A stretch of 64,000 nucleotides of DNA from Hymenobacter sp. PAMC 26628 (GTDB lineage Bacteria > Bacteroidota > Bacteroidia > Cytophagales > Hymenobacteraceae). Both the position numbers and the translations under genes were made by a program. Location of the stretch: contig NZ_CP014304.1 of NCBI RefSeq assembly GCF_001562275.1, positions 4,588,001 through 4,652,000 on the forward strand. The letters run 5' to 3'. Below the pieces are notes generated by a model that was not told where the DNA came from, did no database searches, and saw only the letters and a program-made list of their open reading frames with translations. This document shows, one piece after another, positions 45,207-55,413 of the stretch (position 1 is its first letter; every line of letters starts with the position of its first letter).

Positions 45207-46859
45207 GTGAAACCTCTTTTATTTCTATGCCTCACCTTATTTGCGGTGGCTGGAGAAGCCCGGGCAAATAACACAGATACGCTACTGGACGAACTTACTC
45301 AGGCCCTAAACCACAAAAACACTTATTTCAAGCAGCGGGTTAACCGAATCGCCACGTTAACCGAGCAGTTTCAGGCATCAAAGGGAAATGACCAAGCCAA
45401 ATTCACCCTCGGCCTGCGCATCTATCAAGAGTACCGATCCTTTAAATACGACTCAGCGTTTGCTTACGCGCAACGGTTGATTAAGCTGGCAAACGCCATG
45501 CAAAGTCCCGAAAAGACGGAGGTTTCCGAACTCAACCTAGCTTTCGTGCAAGTATCTTCTGGTATGTTTAAAGAGGCGTTTGAAACCTTGGAAAGAGTTG
45601 ATCCTACTCAGCTAGACTCTGCCAACCGGGTCGAGCTTTACTTCACTCAAGCACGCGCTTACAGCGACTTAGCTGATTTTAACGGTAGTGCATATTATCT
45701 CTCACTTTACACGGCCAAGGCCATTGCCTACAGCGACACAGCTTTACATTATTGCCAAGCGGGCTCGTACCAAGCCTTGTCGGTGCAAGGCTTTCGGTAC
45801 CTAAAAACCAAGGATATAAAGGCCAGTGAACTGGTGTACAAGCACATTCTCGGCTTACCCGATTTACCCTTGCACCAAGTTGCCATTAACGCCAGCACAG
45901 CGGCTTACGTGGCGGAACTGTTGGGTAAGCCGGAAGAGGAATTGCAACTACTGGCGCAGGCGTCCATTGCGGACATCAAGTCGGCCACGACGGAAACCCT
46001 GGCGCTATTTAAACTCTCCGACCTGTGCTATCGCCGGGGCGACTTGGCCCACGCGTACACATTTATTAACAGCGCCCGCGAAGATGCCTCCTTTTACAAC
46101 GCCCGGTTGCGGCAGATTCAGATCGGCAGCATATTTTCCGTCATCGAGGGCCAGCGCGTCAGCATTATCGAGCGCCAGCGGAAAACCTTGGGGGTCTACT
46201 CCTTGGCCACCACCGTCCTTATCCTGTTGGTCATCGCCTTTGCTACTGTTATCTTCCGGCAACTCCGGCGCTTGCAACGCGCGGAAGTCACCATCTCGGC
46301 CATCAACGAGGCACTTCGGCACAACAACGAGCGGCTCAGCCAGCTAAACGAACAGCTACACGAAGTTAACCACCAACTCAATGAGGCCAACGTCATCAAG
46401 GACGAGTACATCGGGCACTACTTCGTTGTCATTTCCGAACACATCGACAAACTCGAAGAAATCAAGGATGCATTGGGTGCCTCGCTGGCCAATAAGCAGT
46501 ACATCAGCACCCAGCGTATTGTTGAGAGCATAAACGGCAAAAAGGAGCGAAACGACCTTTTCAAGGGCTTCGATGCTGTATTCCTAAAGCTATTTCCCAA
46601 CTTTGTAGCGGACTTTAACTCCTTGTTGAAAGCGGAAGAGAAGATTGATTCGCCCGAAGACCAGCTATTGACTGCCGAACTGCGGATTTTTGCGCTCATC
46701 CGTTTGGGAATTGGCGACAGTGAGCGCATCAGCAAGATTTTGGGCTACACCATAAACACAGTGTATACCTACAAGGCGCGCACCAAGAAGAAATCTATTT
46801 ACCCAAGCGAGGAGTTTGAAGGGCGCGTGCGGACAATTCAAGCGACTGAACTTATTTAG
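45207..46859 (+). CDS. DUF6377-type membrane-bound transcriptional regulator
   Basis: The 550-residue product starts at a GTG after the ribosome-binding-like TAAGAGGAG. It has a signal peptide (MKPLLFLCLTLFAVAGEARA) and a TPR-like helical sensor region (residues 25-320). A transmembrane helix follows (LATTVLILLVIAFATVIF, about 330-350), then a coiled coil (LSQLNEQLHEVNHQLNEANV). The C-terminal DNA-binding region reads LRIFALIRLGIGDSERISKI and LGYTINTVYTYKARTKKKSI, a LuxR/GerE-like helix-turn-helix. This plan suits SusR-like regulators that sense a sugar in the periplasm and drive a nearby susCD locus, which is exactly what follows. The sugar is probably maltose or a maltodextrin. Confidence 0.85.
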   Translation: MKPLLFLCLTLFAVAGEARANNTDTLLDELTQALNHKNTYFKQRVNRIATLTEQFQASKGNDQAKFTLGLRIYQEYRSFKYDSAFAYAQRLIKLANAMQSPEKTEVSELNLAFVQVSSGMFKEAFETLERVDPTQLDSANRVELYFTQARAYSDLADFNGSAYYLSLYTAKAIAYSDTALHYCQAGSYQALSVQGFRYLKTKDIKASELVYKHILGLPDLPLHQVAINASTAAYVAELLGKPEEELQLLAQASIADIKSATTETLALFKLSDLCYRRGDLAHAYTFINSAREDASFYNARLRQIQIGSIFSVIEGQRVSIIERQRKTLGVYSLATTVLILLVIAFATVIFRQLRRLQRAEVTISAINEALRHNNERLSQLNEQLHEVNHQLNEANVIKDEYIGHYFVVISEHIDKLEEIKDALGASLANKQYISTQRIVESINGKKERNDLFKGFDAVFLKLFPNFVADFNSLLKAEEKIDSPEDQLLTAELRIFALIRLGIGDSERISKILGYTINTVYTYKARTKKKSIYPSEEFEGRVRTIQATELI

Positions 46860-47560
46860 CACTTTGCCAAGGCCATCGGATCTGCCTGCTAAATCTGGGG
46901 GCCGGTGAGCGGGCCAGTCAGGCGAGCAAAATGCCTCGCTGGGGCGAATTGGTGGCCGCTATTGATGCCTTGGCAATCGAACTTATTTTCCTAAGCGGAA
47001 GCAGGTAACCCGGGCTTCGGGGCCCCATGCCGACGCTACGCAGGAGGCTCTTGCCAGCGAAGAGGACCTATTGCCAAATAGGCGGCCCAGGTAATTGCCG
47101 ACACATCGGAGCACGGGAGGCGGACGCTACTAATGCGTTCATAGAAATGGATTGCGTAACCATTACGCGCCTCTTCTATATACTAGTTCCATGATCCTAA
47201 TTGACCTCATTAGTGCTACCTCACTTGAGCGTTCAGGGCCCTGGGTTGGGTTGGCTGCACATGAAGTTGGATGGGGAAGTAATCAGGCTAACAAAGACTA
47301 TTTTGGCTACATTTCAACTGAATTCCGGGTATAAATCACCTTGATTTTTATTAATATTTTCAATATTAAGACATTGATTTATAAGGTATTATTATCAATA
47401 TTTTAAAACTGATTCTTGATATTGGTTTGATGGTTTTCAGGTGCTTGAGCAGTGCCCTTCTTTTGCACCGTTCCATTCCTTTTTCTGATTTGGAATCGAT
47501 TGCATTTGCCTTGGCAATTGTCAGGCGAGCCAGAACTGATCACCACCTAATCTCCCACCC
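46860..47560. other. Regulator-susC intergenic region
   Basis: This 700-bp gap has no convincing gene. It contains a 25-codon reading frame at about 46930, a small palindrome GCGTAA-CCA-TTACGC (47154-47168), and a strongly AT-rich block (47337-47430) with repeated CAATAT/ATATTG motifs. These could hold the regulator's operator and the susC promoter. No exact TAnnTTTG with a -33 partner is seen. Confidence 0.45.
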
Positions 47561-50500
47561 ATGCCGACACTATTACCGCCGGTGCCAACTGCTCGGCACC
47601 TTTCCCGAACGCTGTTCCTAGCCACGCTGGGGATGTACTCGACGGGCGCCGCGCTGGCCGCGCCCGGGCATTTCAACCCGGCCGCATCCAAAGCGGAGCA
47701 CTTACGCGCCACGCCCTGGGTAGCCCCACGCGGTAGCACGGGCCCGGGCCCGTCCTTCGCCAGCCGCACGGCCGGGGCTCTAGCCGATGGCAGCGTCAGC
47801 GGCCGCGTGGTAGACGGCCAGGGCCAGGGCCTACCGGGCGCCACGGTGGTGGTGGAAGGAACGACACTGGGTAGTAGCACCGCCGTCGATGGTACTTTTT
47901 CCATACCGCGCGTGCCGGCGGGTCCTCACGTGTTGATCATCTCTTCGGTCGGCTTCACCACGGTGCGCCGCGAGATTACCAGCGTGGACGGGCAGAACGC
48001 GAGCGTAAGCGTGAAGTTGGCAGAGAATGCCACGGCGCTCAACGAGGCCGTGGTGGTGGGCTACGGCACCGCTCGCCGCCAGGACGTGACCGGCTCGATT
48101 GCCACCGTGACGACCAAAGACTTCGTGCAGGGGCAGGTGACCTCGCCCGAGCAGCTCATCCAGGGCAAGCTGGCCGGCGTGCAGATAACCACGGGTGGCG
48201 GCGACCCTGGTGCGTTGAGCACCATTCGTATCCGCGGGGGTTCGTCGCTGAATGCCAGCAATGACCCGCTCATCGTCATCGACGGGGTGCCGGTGGACAA
48301 CCAAGGCATCGCCGGGGCCGGCAGCCCGCTCTCGCTGGTGAACCCCACCGACATTGCGACGTTCACTGTGCTTAAAGACGCTTCAGCCACGGCCATCTAC
48401 GGTTCGCGGGCGTCCAACGGCGTGATTATCATCACTACCAAAAAGGGGGTAGACGGCGAAAAGATGCACGTCAACATCAACTCGCAGCTGTCGCGCTCGA
48501 CGAATTACGGCAAGGTCGACGTGCTGGGTGCCGACGCCTACCGCGCCCTCACGAACCAGGCCATTGCCGCCGGCACCGTCCCGGCCATTGGGGCTAAATA
48601 CTTGGGCACCGCCAACACCGACTGGCAGGACGCCATTTACCGCACGGCCTGGACCAGTGACAACAGCGTGAGCCTGACGGGTAGCGCCAAGCACGTGCCC
48701 TACCGGGTGTCGCTGGGGGCCCTCGACCAGAACGGAACGCTGCTTACCAGCAACTTGAAGCGCAACTCGGCTTCCATCGGCCTCACGCCGCGCCTGTTCG
48801 ACAACCACTTGCGCATCGATGTCAACGTGAAGGGCACCCAGGCCGACTACCGCTTTGCCGACCAGGGGGCCATCGGCGGGGCCGTGCGGTTCAACCCCAC
48901 CCAGCCTATTTACAGCGGCAACAGCCAGTTTAACGGCTACTACGAGCTGCTGAACGGGGCCATCCCCAACCCCCTCACCGACCGCAACCCGGTGGCGCTG
49001 CTCAACGACAAGCGCGACCGCAGCACGGTGCTGCGCAGCATTGGCAACGTGCAGTTCGACTACCAGGTGCATTTCCTGCCCGAGCTGCACGCCAACCTGA
49101 ACCTGGGCTACGACGTGTCGCGCAGTAACGGCACAGTTAACATTCCGGCCGCGTCGTCGATAGCTTTTTCCACCCAGGGACAGGACAACTCGTACCACCA
49201 GGGCAAGAACAACAAGTTGCTGGAGGCCTACCTCAACTACAGCAAGCAAGTTGGCGACCACCACTTAGAAGCCCTGGCCGGCTACTCGTACCAGGATTTT
49301 TACACGTACTCGCCGTACCGGCCCGCCTACAAAGCGGACGGCACCCTACTCTACCCCGACAACCCGCCCCAGAACCCGTTCAAGACGCAGTATACACTAA
49401 TCTCGTTTTACGGGCGCCTGAACTACAACTACAAGGAACGCTACCTATTAACGGGCACCTTCCGGGCCGACGGCTCTTCGCACTTCAGCCCCGACAACCG
49501 CTGGGGCAAGTTTCCGGCAGCCTCGGTGGCCTGGCGCATTAACAAAGAGAACTTTCTGGTCGACTCCCATATTGTATCGGACCTAAAGCTGCGCGCGAGC
49601 TACGGCATCACGGGCCAGCAGGACATCACCAGCGTGGCCGGCGACTACCCCTACTTGGGCGGCTACAGCATCGGGGCCCCGACCGTGCGGCAAGTCTTCG
49701 GCAACGACGTCGTCTACACGCTGAAGCCGGCCGCCTACGACCGCAACCTGAAGTGGGAGCAGACCAAAACCTACGACGCGGGCTTGGACTACGGCTTTTT
49801 TAGCAACCGCCTGACCGGCTCGGTGGACGTGTACCTGCGCAAAACCGACGACCTGCTGGCCGTGATTCCGATACCCGTGGGCACTAACTTCAGCAACACG
49901 TTGCTGACAAACATCGGCAGCCTAGAAAACCGGGGCATCGAATTAGCCGTAAATTACAACCTGGTGCAGGGCGAACGGTTCAACTGGTCGGTGAACTTCA
50001 ACGCCACCATGAACCGCACCAAAATCACCAAGCTCACGCAGGTGGAAGACCCCAATTACCTGGGCACCCCGGTGGGCAACGTAGGCAACTTCCAGTTTGT
50101 GCAGGTGAACACGGTGGGTTATGCGCCCAATTCGTTCTTCCTCTACCAGCAGAAATACGAGAACGGCAAGCCCTTGCAGGACCCGGCCTCTGCTACCAGC
50201 CTCACCCAGTACGTCGATCAGAACAACGACAAACTCATCAATGAGCGCGACAAGCTGCACGAGCACGACCCGGCCCCGAAAGCCATCCTGGGCTTCAGCT
50301 CCAACCTGAGCTACGGCAAGGCCAGCTTGGCGTTTACGGTGCGCTCCAACATCGGCAACTACGTGTATAACGGTATTAATGCGGGCCAGGGCAACTACTA
50401 CGGGCTCAACACGGGCCTGGGCTACGCGGCCAACGTGGTGCCCGACATCTACTCCACCGGGTTCAAAACCGGGCAGCCCTACAGCGACTATTATTTGCAG

Positions 50501-50716
50501 GACGCCTCCTTCGTGCGCCTCCAGAACGTGACGTTGGGCTACGACTTTGGCAGCTTGTTGAAAGCCGGCACCACGCTGCGCCTAACCTTAGCCGGCCAAA
50601 ACCTGCTGGTGCTGACCAAGTACACCGGCCTCGACCCGGAGCACTTCAGCGGCATCGACAACCAATTCTATCCCTTGCCCCGCACCGTCACGCTGGGCCT
50701 CAACCTCGGCATTTAA
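47561..50716 (+). CDS. susC: SusC/RagA-family TonB-dependent transporter
   Basis: The 1051-residue outer-membrane protein has an N-terminal carboxypeptidase-regulatory-like domain (SVSGRVVDGQGQGLPGATVV, DGTFSIPRVPAGPHVLIISS). The SusC plug follows (ALNEAVVVGYGTARRQDVTG, GVQITTGGGDPGALSTIRIR, LKDASATAIYGSRASNGVII), then a long 22-strand-type barrel ending DNQFYPLPRTVTLGLNLGI. It imports oligosaccharides with its SusD partner. The export signal is around residues 11-33 (SRTLFLATLGMYSTGAALA). The following gene starts 22 bp later, clearly an operon. Confidence 0.96.
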   Translation: MPTLLPPVPTARHLSRTLFLATLGMYSTGAALAAPGHFNPAASKAEHLRATPWVAPRGSTGPGPSFASRTAGALADGSVSGRVVDGQGQGLPGATVVVEGTTLGSSTAVDGTFSIPRVPAGPHVLIISSVGFTTVRREITSVDGQNASVSVKLAENATALNEAVVVGYGTARRQDVTGSIATVTTKDFVQGQVTSPEQLIQGKLAGVQITTGGGDPGALSTIRIRGGSSLNASNDPLIVIDGVPVDNQGIAGAGSPLSLVNPTDIATFTVLKDASATAIYGSRASNGVIIITTKKGVDGEKMHVNINSQLSRSTNYGKVDVLGADAYRALTNQAIAAGTVPAIGAKYLGTANTDWQDAIYRTAWTSDNSVSLTGSAKHVPYRVSLGALDQNGTLLTSNLKRNSASIGLTPRLFDNHLRIDVNVKGTQADYRFADQGAIGGAVRFNPTQPIYSGNSQFNGYYELLNGAIPNPLTDRNPVALLNDKRDRSTVLRSIGNVQFDYQVHFLPELHANLNLGYDVSRSNGTVNIPAASSIAFSTQGQDNSYHQGKNNKLLEAYLNYSKQVGDHHLEALAGYSYQDFYTYSPYRPAYKADGTLLYPDNPPQNPFKTQYTLISFYGRLNYNYKERYLLTGTFRADGSSHFSPDNRWGKFPAASVAWRINKENFLVDSHIVSDLKLRASYGITGQQDITSVAGDYPYLGGYSIGAPTVRQVFGNDVVYTLKPAAYDRNLKWEQTKTYDAGLDYGFFSNRLTGSVDVYLRKTDDLLAVIPIPVGTNFSNTLLTNIGSLENRGIELAVNYNLVQGERFNWSVNFNATMNRTKITKLTQVEDPNYLGTPVGNVGNFQFVQVNTVGYAPNSFFLYQQKYENGKPLQDPASATSLTQYVDQNNDKLINERDKLHEHDPAPKAILGFSSNLSYGKASLAFTVRSNIGNYVYNGINAGQGNYYGLNTGLGYAANVVPDIYSTGFKTGQPYSDYYLQDASFVRLQNVTLGYDFGSLLKAGTTLRLTLAGQNLLVLTKYTGLDPEHFSGIDNQFYPLPRTVTLGLNLGI

Positions 50717-50738
50717 CTGATTATTAGCTCTTTTTTAT

Positions 50739-52403
50739 ATGAATAAGCAATTTCGTTCCGGCGGCGCGGCCTTGGCAGTAACCGCTTCCTTGCTTGGCGG
50801 GGGCCTTTCGGGCTGCACCAAGGACCTCGACCGCACTCCGTTCTACGACCTTAACACCGAATCGGTGTACAAGGACCCCGCCAACTACATTCAGGTGTTG
50901 GCCAAGTGCTACGCGGGCTTTAACTTGTCGGGCAATTCGGGCTCGCCCGATGTGTTTGCCGGGCAAGGCAAGGACGAGGGCGAAACCTCGTACCTGCGGG
51001 CCTACTGGTACTTGCAGGAGTTGACTACTGACGAGGCCGTGGTGGCCTGGAACAGCGGCCCGCTACAGGAGCTGAACCGGACCACGTGGTCGTCGAGCAA
51101 CGACCTGATCAACAACAGCTACACCCGGATTTTCTACGAGGTAACGCTGTGCAACGAGTTCATCCGCGAGACCACCGACGACAAGCTCAGCAGCCGCGGC
51201 ATCGCGGGGGCCGACGCCGACAACGCCCGCCTCGACCGAGCCGAAGCGCGCTTCCTGCGGGCCCTGGCGTACTACCACGCCCTCGACATGTACGCCAACG
51301 TACCCTTCGTGACCGAAGCCGACGCGCCTAGCAAGAACCTGCCGAAGCAAATCAAGCGGGCCGATTTGTTTGCCTACGTTGAATCGGAGCTGAAAGCCAT
51401 CGAGCCGCTGCTGAAAGCGGCGCGCCAGGGCCCCTACGGCCGCGCCGACCAAGGTGCTGCCCAGACGCTGCTGGCCAAGCTCTACCTCAACGCGGAAGTA
51501 TACACGGGCACCGCGCGCTACACCGACTGCCTTACCTACTGCAACAAGGTAATAGGCGGTGGCTATGCGCTCAGCCAGACCAGCCCCGCCACGGCGGCCA
51601 ATCCCAAACCGGCTTCGGGCTACGCCAAGCTGTTCATGGCCGATAACAACGTGACGGGGGCGTCGGAAATCATCTTCCCCATCACCAGCGACGGCTTGGT
51701 GTCGCAGGTGTACGGCGGCACTACGTACCTGGTCCACGCCCAGGTAGGCGACAGCATGGTGGCCAAGAACTTCGGCATCAACGGGGGCTGGTTTGGCAAC
51801 CGCACCCGCAAAAACCTGCCGCTGCTGTTTGCCGGCGGGGCAAGCAGCGCCGACAGCCGGGCTATGTTCTTCACCCCCGGCCACACCCTGGAAATTAAAG
51901 ACCTGACGGCCTCCACCAACGGCTACGCCACCACCAAGTGGAAGAACGTGACCTCGACCGGGGCCCCCGGTTCGGACCCGCAGGGCATCTTCGTGGACAC
52001 CGATTTCCCGATGTTCCGGCTAGGTGACGTGTACCTGATGTACGCCGAGGCGGTGCAGCGCGGCGGCCAGGGCGGCACCCCGGCCCAGGCCCTCACCTAC
52101 GTGAACGCCCTGCGCGACCGCGCTTACAACAACTCGGGCACCGGCACCGCTGGCCACGTCACGGCCGCCGATGTGGCCTCGCCCGACTTCATCCTGGCTG
52201 AGCGGGGCCGTGAGCTGTACTGGGAAGGTTCGCGCCGCACCGACCTCATCCGCTTCGGCAAGTTCACCAGCGCCAGCTACCTGTGGCCCTGGAAAGGCGG
52301 CGTAGCGGCCGGCCAAGGTGTTTCGGCCAACCTCAACATCTTCCCCCTGCCCTCGACCGACATCGTGGCAAACCCCACGCTGACGCAGAATACTGGCTAT
52401 TAG
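50739..52403 (+). CDS. susD: SusD/RagB-family nutrient-binding lipoprotein
   Basis: The 554-residue surface lipoprotein has the lipobox LLGGGLSGCTKDLDRTPFYD. The SusD-like TPR fold is marked by LRAYWYLQELTTDEAVVAWN, RLDRAEARFLRALAYYHALD, YANVPFVTEADAPSKNLPKQ and, at the end, RGRELYWEGSRRTDLIRFGK. It forms the lid of the SusC barrel and binds the glycan. Its place directly behind susC and ahead of amylases points to starch or maltodextrin. Confidence 0.96.
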   Translation: MNKQFRSGGAALAVTASLLGGGLSGCTKDLDRTPFYDLNTESVYKDPANYIQVLAKCYAGFNLSGNSGSPDVFAGQGKDEGETSYLRAYWYLQELTTDEAVVAWNSGPLQELNRTTWSSSNDLINNSYTRIFYEVTLCNEFIRETTDDKLSSRGIAGADADNARLDRAEARFLRALAYYHALDMYANVPFVTEADAPSKNLPKQIKRADLFAYVESELKAIEPLLKAARQGPYGRADQGAAQTLLAKLYLNAEVYTGTARYTDCLTYCNKVIGGGYALSQTSPATAANPKPASGYAKLFMADNNVTGASEIIFPITSDGLVSQVYGGTTYLVHAQVGDSMVAKNFGINGGWFGNRTRKNLPLLFAGGASSADSRAMFFTPGHTLEIKDLTASTNGYATTKWKNVTSTGAPGSDPQGIFVDTDFPMFRLGDVYLMYAEAVQRGGQGGTPAQALTYVNALRDRAYNNSGTGTAGHVTAADVASPDFILAERGRELYWEGSRRTDLIRFGKFTSASYLWPWKGGVAAGQGVSANLNIFPLPSTDIVANPTLTQNTGY

Positions 52404-52659
52404 CCGCAGGTAATTGGTAAAAAATAAGAATTGGGGTTTAGTGGCTGGTGCGCCAGGCCCACGATGAAACGAACAGCGCACCCGTCCCAGCCGCCGGGCG
52501 GGTGCGCTGCCGGGGCCCCGCCTGCCCGAAGAAATTGCTACCGAATGTTATTTCCAGCCGGTTGGGCCAGGGCCCGGCCACCCGATTGGCAAGTTGGCGG
52601 CGCTGGTCGCGCGCACTTTTCTGCTTTCCTCACTTCTCCCCACCAATTTCCTTTTTACC

Positions 52660-53883
52660 ATGAAAAAACTGACTACTCTGACGTTGGCCACCACCTTGGC
52701 AGCCGCCACGTTGAGCGCCCAGGCGCAGATTGCGTTGGATGGCGTCATCAGCGCCAACGAAATCGGCACCGGGGCCGGCCAGTACCAGTCGCTGGGCAAA
52801 TTCACGACCTCGCACACCCCGACGCCTGGGGGCCCGACGGGTTTTGGTAACGCGGGCCTGTTGCAGATGTACGGGGCGAATAGCGCCAGCAAGCTCTACA
52901 TCAGCCTGGCTGGCACCATTGAAGCCAGCAATAATAATTTTCAACTGTACATGGACTTGCCGAATGTAACCGGTGTACCAGTGGGCACTGGCTTGCCCAG
53001 CATTGCGGGTTCCTCAACGGTGTTCGGTACGTTTGCAGGCGGTAGCATCGGCGGCACCAAACTAGATTTGGAAGCCGACGTGGCTATTGCCACCACGGGG
53101 AAGGGCGACGTGTACGCCGCCATCTACAAGTCCGCCACCAGCGGGGTGGCCGCAGCGCTGGCTGTGGGCACCAAAGTCGATGGTACGTCCAGCACCGTGC
53201 CCGCTACCGCCACCACGGGCGACTACGCCTTGTTTGCCGGCACCCGCTTGGCGTACAAAACATTAACAGATGCTAGCGGCAAGTCTCTCGGCCTCAGCGA
53301 CAACCCCGGTAATGCGAACGGCGGCGGGGCCGGCTCTTATGCCCTCGAATACGAGTTTGACCGCACGGCGCTAGGGCTGCCTTCCGGGGCCTCTATTGTG
53401 AAAGTATTTGCGGCTTACGTGAGCGGCGACGCCTACTGGTCGTCGGATATCATCCCTGAAACGACCGGCGGCACCCAGGGCACGGGCAATACCAAGGTCA
53501 CCACGGGCGGCCTCAACAACATTGGCTTTTCGCCGGACTTCACGAACACGACGCTGTTTCCCGGCCTCCAGGCCGCCACGCTCAGCGTGGTGGTGCTCAG
53601 CAGCCGGCAGGCCGACGACGCCGTGGTGGCCATGAGCGTGTTCCCGAACCCGTCGCGGGGCGAATCGACCGTTTCGTACCAAGTGAAGGGCGCGGCCCAA
53701 CCCGTGTCGGTGCGCGTCACCGATTTGCTGGGCCGCGACGTGCAGACCTTGTTGGACGCCCCGCAGAGCGCCGGCATCCACCAGCTGCGCGTGCCCATGA
53801 ACCACCTCGCGGCGGGCGTGTACCTGGTGAAGGTGCGGGTAGCCGACAAAGTGGCTACCCGCCGCCTGGCCGTCACCCAGTAA
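52660..53883 (+). CDS. T9SS-sorted protein in the SusE/F position
   Basis: The 407-residue product has a signal peptide (MKKLTTLTLATTLAAATLSA, cleavage after AQAQ). A beta-rich body follows (IALDGVISANEIGTGAGQYQ, LQMYGANSASKLYISLAGTI, YALEYEFDRTALGLPSGAS). It ends with a type IX C-terminal sorting domain (VVAMSVFPNPSRGESTVSYQ, LAAGVYLVKVRVADKVATRR). In Bacteroides, the genes after susD encode starch-binding lipoproteins SusE/F; here the same position holds a T9SS-exported protein. The body recalls carbohydrate-binding CBM9/DOMON-like folds, so starch binding is likely but not proven. Confidence 0.78.
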   Translation: MKKLTTLTLATTLAAATLSAQAQIALDGVISANEIGTGAGQYQSLGKFTTSHTPTPGGPTGFGNAGLLQMYGANSASKLYISLAGTIEASNNNFQLYMDLPNVTGVPVGTGLPSIAGSSTVFGTFAGGSIGGTKLDLEADVAIATTGKGDVYAAIYKSATSGVAAALAVGTKVDGTSSTVPATATTGDYALFAGTRLAYKTLTDASGKSLGLSDNPGNANGGGAGSYALEYEFDRTALGLPSGASIVKVFAAYVSGDAYWSSDIIPETTGGTQGTGNTKVTTGGLNNIGFSPDFTNTTLFPGLQAATLSVVVLSSRQADDAVVAMSVFPNPSRGESTVSYQVKGAAQPVSVRVTDLLGRDVQTLLDAPQSAGIHQLRVPMNHLAAGVYLVKVRVADKVATRRLAVTQ

Positions 53884-53955
53884 TTACCCGGGGCCCTCCG
53901 GCTTCGCTCATTTTTCGAGGGTGCCCGCCAAGTCCCAGGCCCTCATTCCGCACTT

Positions 53956-55365
53956 ATGAAAAAAACCGTTCCTTTTCACCTGTTGGTGTTACTGGCCCTG
54001 GTGGCCGGGGGCCGGCCGGCCAGGGCCCAACGCGCAGCCGCCACCGCAGCCCTCCCCGCCGACCCGGCGCCGTACGGCCGGCCCTTCGCCGGGGTGCCCG
54101 AAAGCCAGAACGCGACCATTTACCAGGTCAACATGCGGGGCTTCAGCCAGGCCGGCAACTTCCGGGGCGTGTTGGCGCGGCTGGACTCGATCAAGGCCCT
54201 GGGCATCAACGTGGTGTACCTGATGCCGGTGTACCCCATCGGCAAGGTGCGGGCCGTGGACTCGCCGTTTGCGGTGCAGAACTACACGGCCGTGAACCCG
54301 GAGTTTGGCACGCTCGCCGACCTGCGGGCCGTCGTCGACGGGGCTCACGCCCGCGGCATGGCCGTCATCCTCGACTGGGTGGGTAACCACACCAGCTGGG
54401 ACCACGCCTGGATCACGGCCCACCCCGACTGGTACGTGCACGACGCCACCGGTGCCATCGTGACCCCGATCCCGGACTGGAAGGACATAGCCCAGCTCAA
54501 CTTTGCCAACCCGCAGCTGCGCGCGGCCATGCTGGGGGCCCTGCGTTACTGGGTGTTCCAAGCCAATATCGACGGCTACCGCTTTGACTACGCCGACGGG
54601 CCGACGGAGGCGTTTTTCACTGAGGCGTTGGCCAACCTCAAGGCCATCCGCGGCCGCAAGCTGCTGTTCTTGGCCGAAGGCGACAAGAAAAAATACTTCT
54701 TCCGGGCGGGCTTCCAACTTGACTACGACTTCCCCTTCATTCAGGTGATGCGGCGCGAGGTACTGCAAAACGGCAAGAGCGCTAAGCTGCTCGACTCGCT
54801 GACGGCGGTCGAGTACCGCGGCGCACCATCCACGGCCCGCATGGTGCGCTACACCTCCAACCACGACATTAACAGCTCGGAAGGGCCGCCGCAGGTCATG
54901 TTCCAGGGTCCCCGCGGGGCGATGGCCGCCTTCGTGGTGGCCGCCTACATGCAGGCCGTGCCGATGGTGTACAACGGCCAGGAAGTGGGCTACGCCGAGC
55001 GGGTGCCGTTCATGGGGCCCCGCAAGGCCATTGACTGGACGCCCAACCCGGCGCTGACCCAGGAATACAAGCAGCTGCTGCGCTTCCGCAACGGCAGCAA
55101 CGCCGTGCGCAACGGGCAACTGGCGGCCTACAGCAGCGACGATGTGTGCGCCTTCACCAAAACCCTGGGCCCCGAGCAGGTGCTGGTGCTGGCCAACCTG
55201 CGCAACGCGCCCGTGGCCTACCACCTACCCGCGGCCTTGGGCGGCACGGCTTGGCAAAACGCCCTCACCGCAGGGCTGGTCCCCATCCCGGACGTCCCCT
55301 TCACCCTCCAGCCCTACCAGTACGTGGTTTTGCGAAGCCTGCCCCGCGCCGCCAATCGCCAATAA
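53956..55365 (+). CDS. GH13 alpha-amylase family protein, secreted
   Basis: The 469-residue enzyme has a signal peptide (FHLLVLLALVAGGRPARA) and the GH13 TIM barrel. The order is ATIYQVNMRGFSQAGNFRGV, then GMAVILDWVGNHTSWDHAWI (region I), GYRFDYADGPTEAFF (region II, nucleophile Asp), KLLFLAEGDKKKYFF (acid/base Glu) and MVRYTSNHDINSSEGPPQVM (third Asp). The C-terminal beta domain is short. It should hydrolyse alpha-1,4-glucans or maltodextrins outside the cytoplasm. It is the first of three similar amylases in a row. Confidence 0.93.
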   Translation: MKKTVPFHLLVLLALVAGGRPARAQRAAATAALPADPAPYGRPFAGVPESQNATIYQVNMRGFSQAGNFRGVLARLDSIKALGINVVYLMPVYPIGKVRAVDSPFAVQNYTAVNPEFGTLADLRAVVDGAHARGMAVILDWVGNHTSWDHAWITAHPDWYVHDATGAIVTPIPDWKDIAQLNFANPQLRAAMLGALRYWVFQANIDGYRFDYADGPTEAFFTEALANLKAIRGRKLLFLAEGDKKKYFFRAGFQLDYDFPFIQVMRREVLQNGKSAKLLDSLTAVEYRGAPSTARMVRYTSNHDINSSEGPPQVMFQGPRGAMAAFVVAAYMQAVPMVYNGQEVGYAERVPFMGPRKAIDWTPNPALTQEYKQLLRFRNGSNAVRNGQLAAYSSDDVCAFTKTLGPEQVLVLANLRNAPVAYHLPAALGGTAWQNALTAGLVPIPDVPFTLQPYQYVVLRSLPRAANRQ

Positions 55366-55413
55366 ATTTGGAGCGCACCGTGCAAAGCACTTTCGAGAAC
55401 CGACGAGCACCCC

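Noticed and set aside
47152..47334. 60-codon frame upstream of susC
   Set aside because: No ribosome-binding site, no family and a position within regulatory-looking AT-rich DNA.
53989..55224. 411-codon antisense frame inside the first GH13 gene
   Set aside because: It is rich in His, Val and Gly, a mirror of GC-rich codons; the plus strand encodes a clear amylase.
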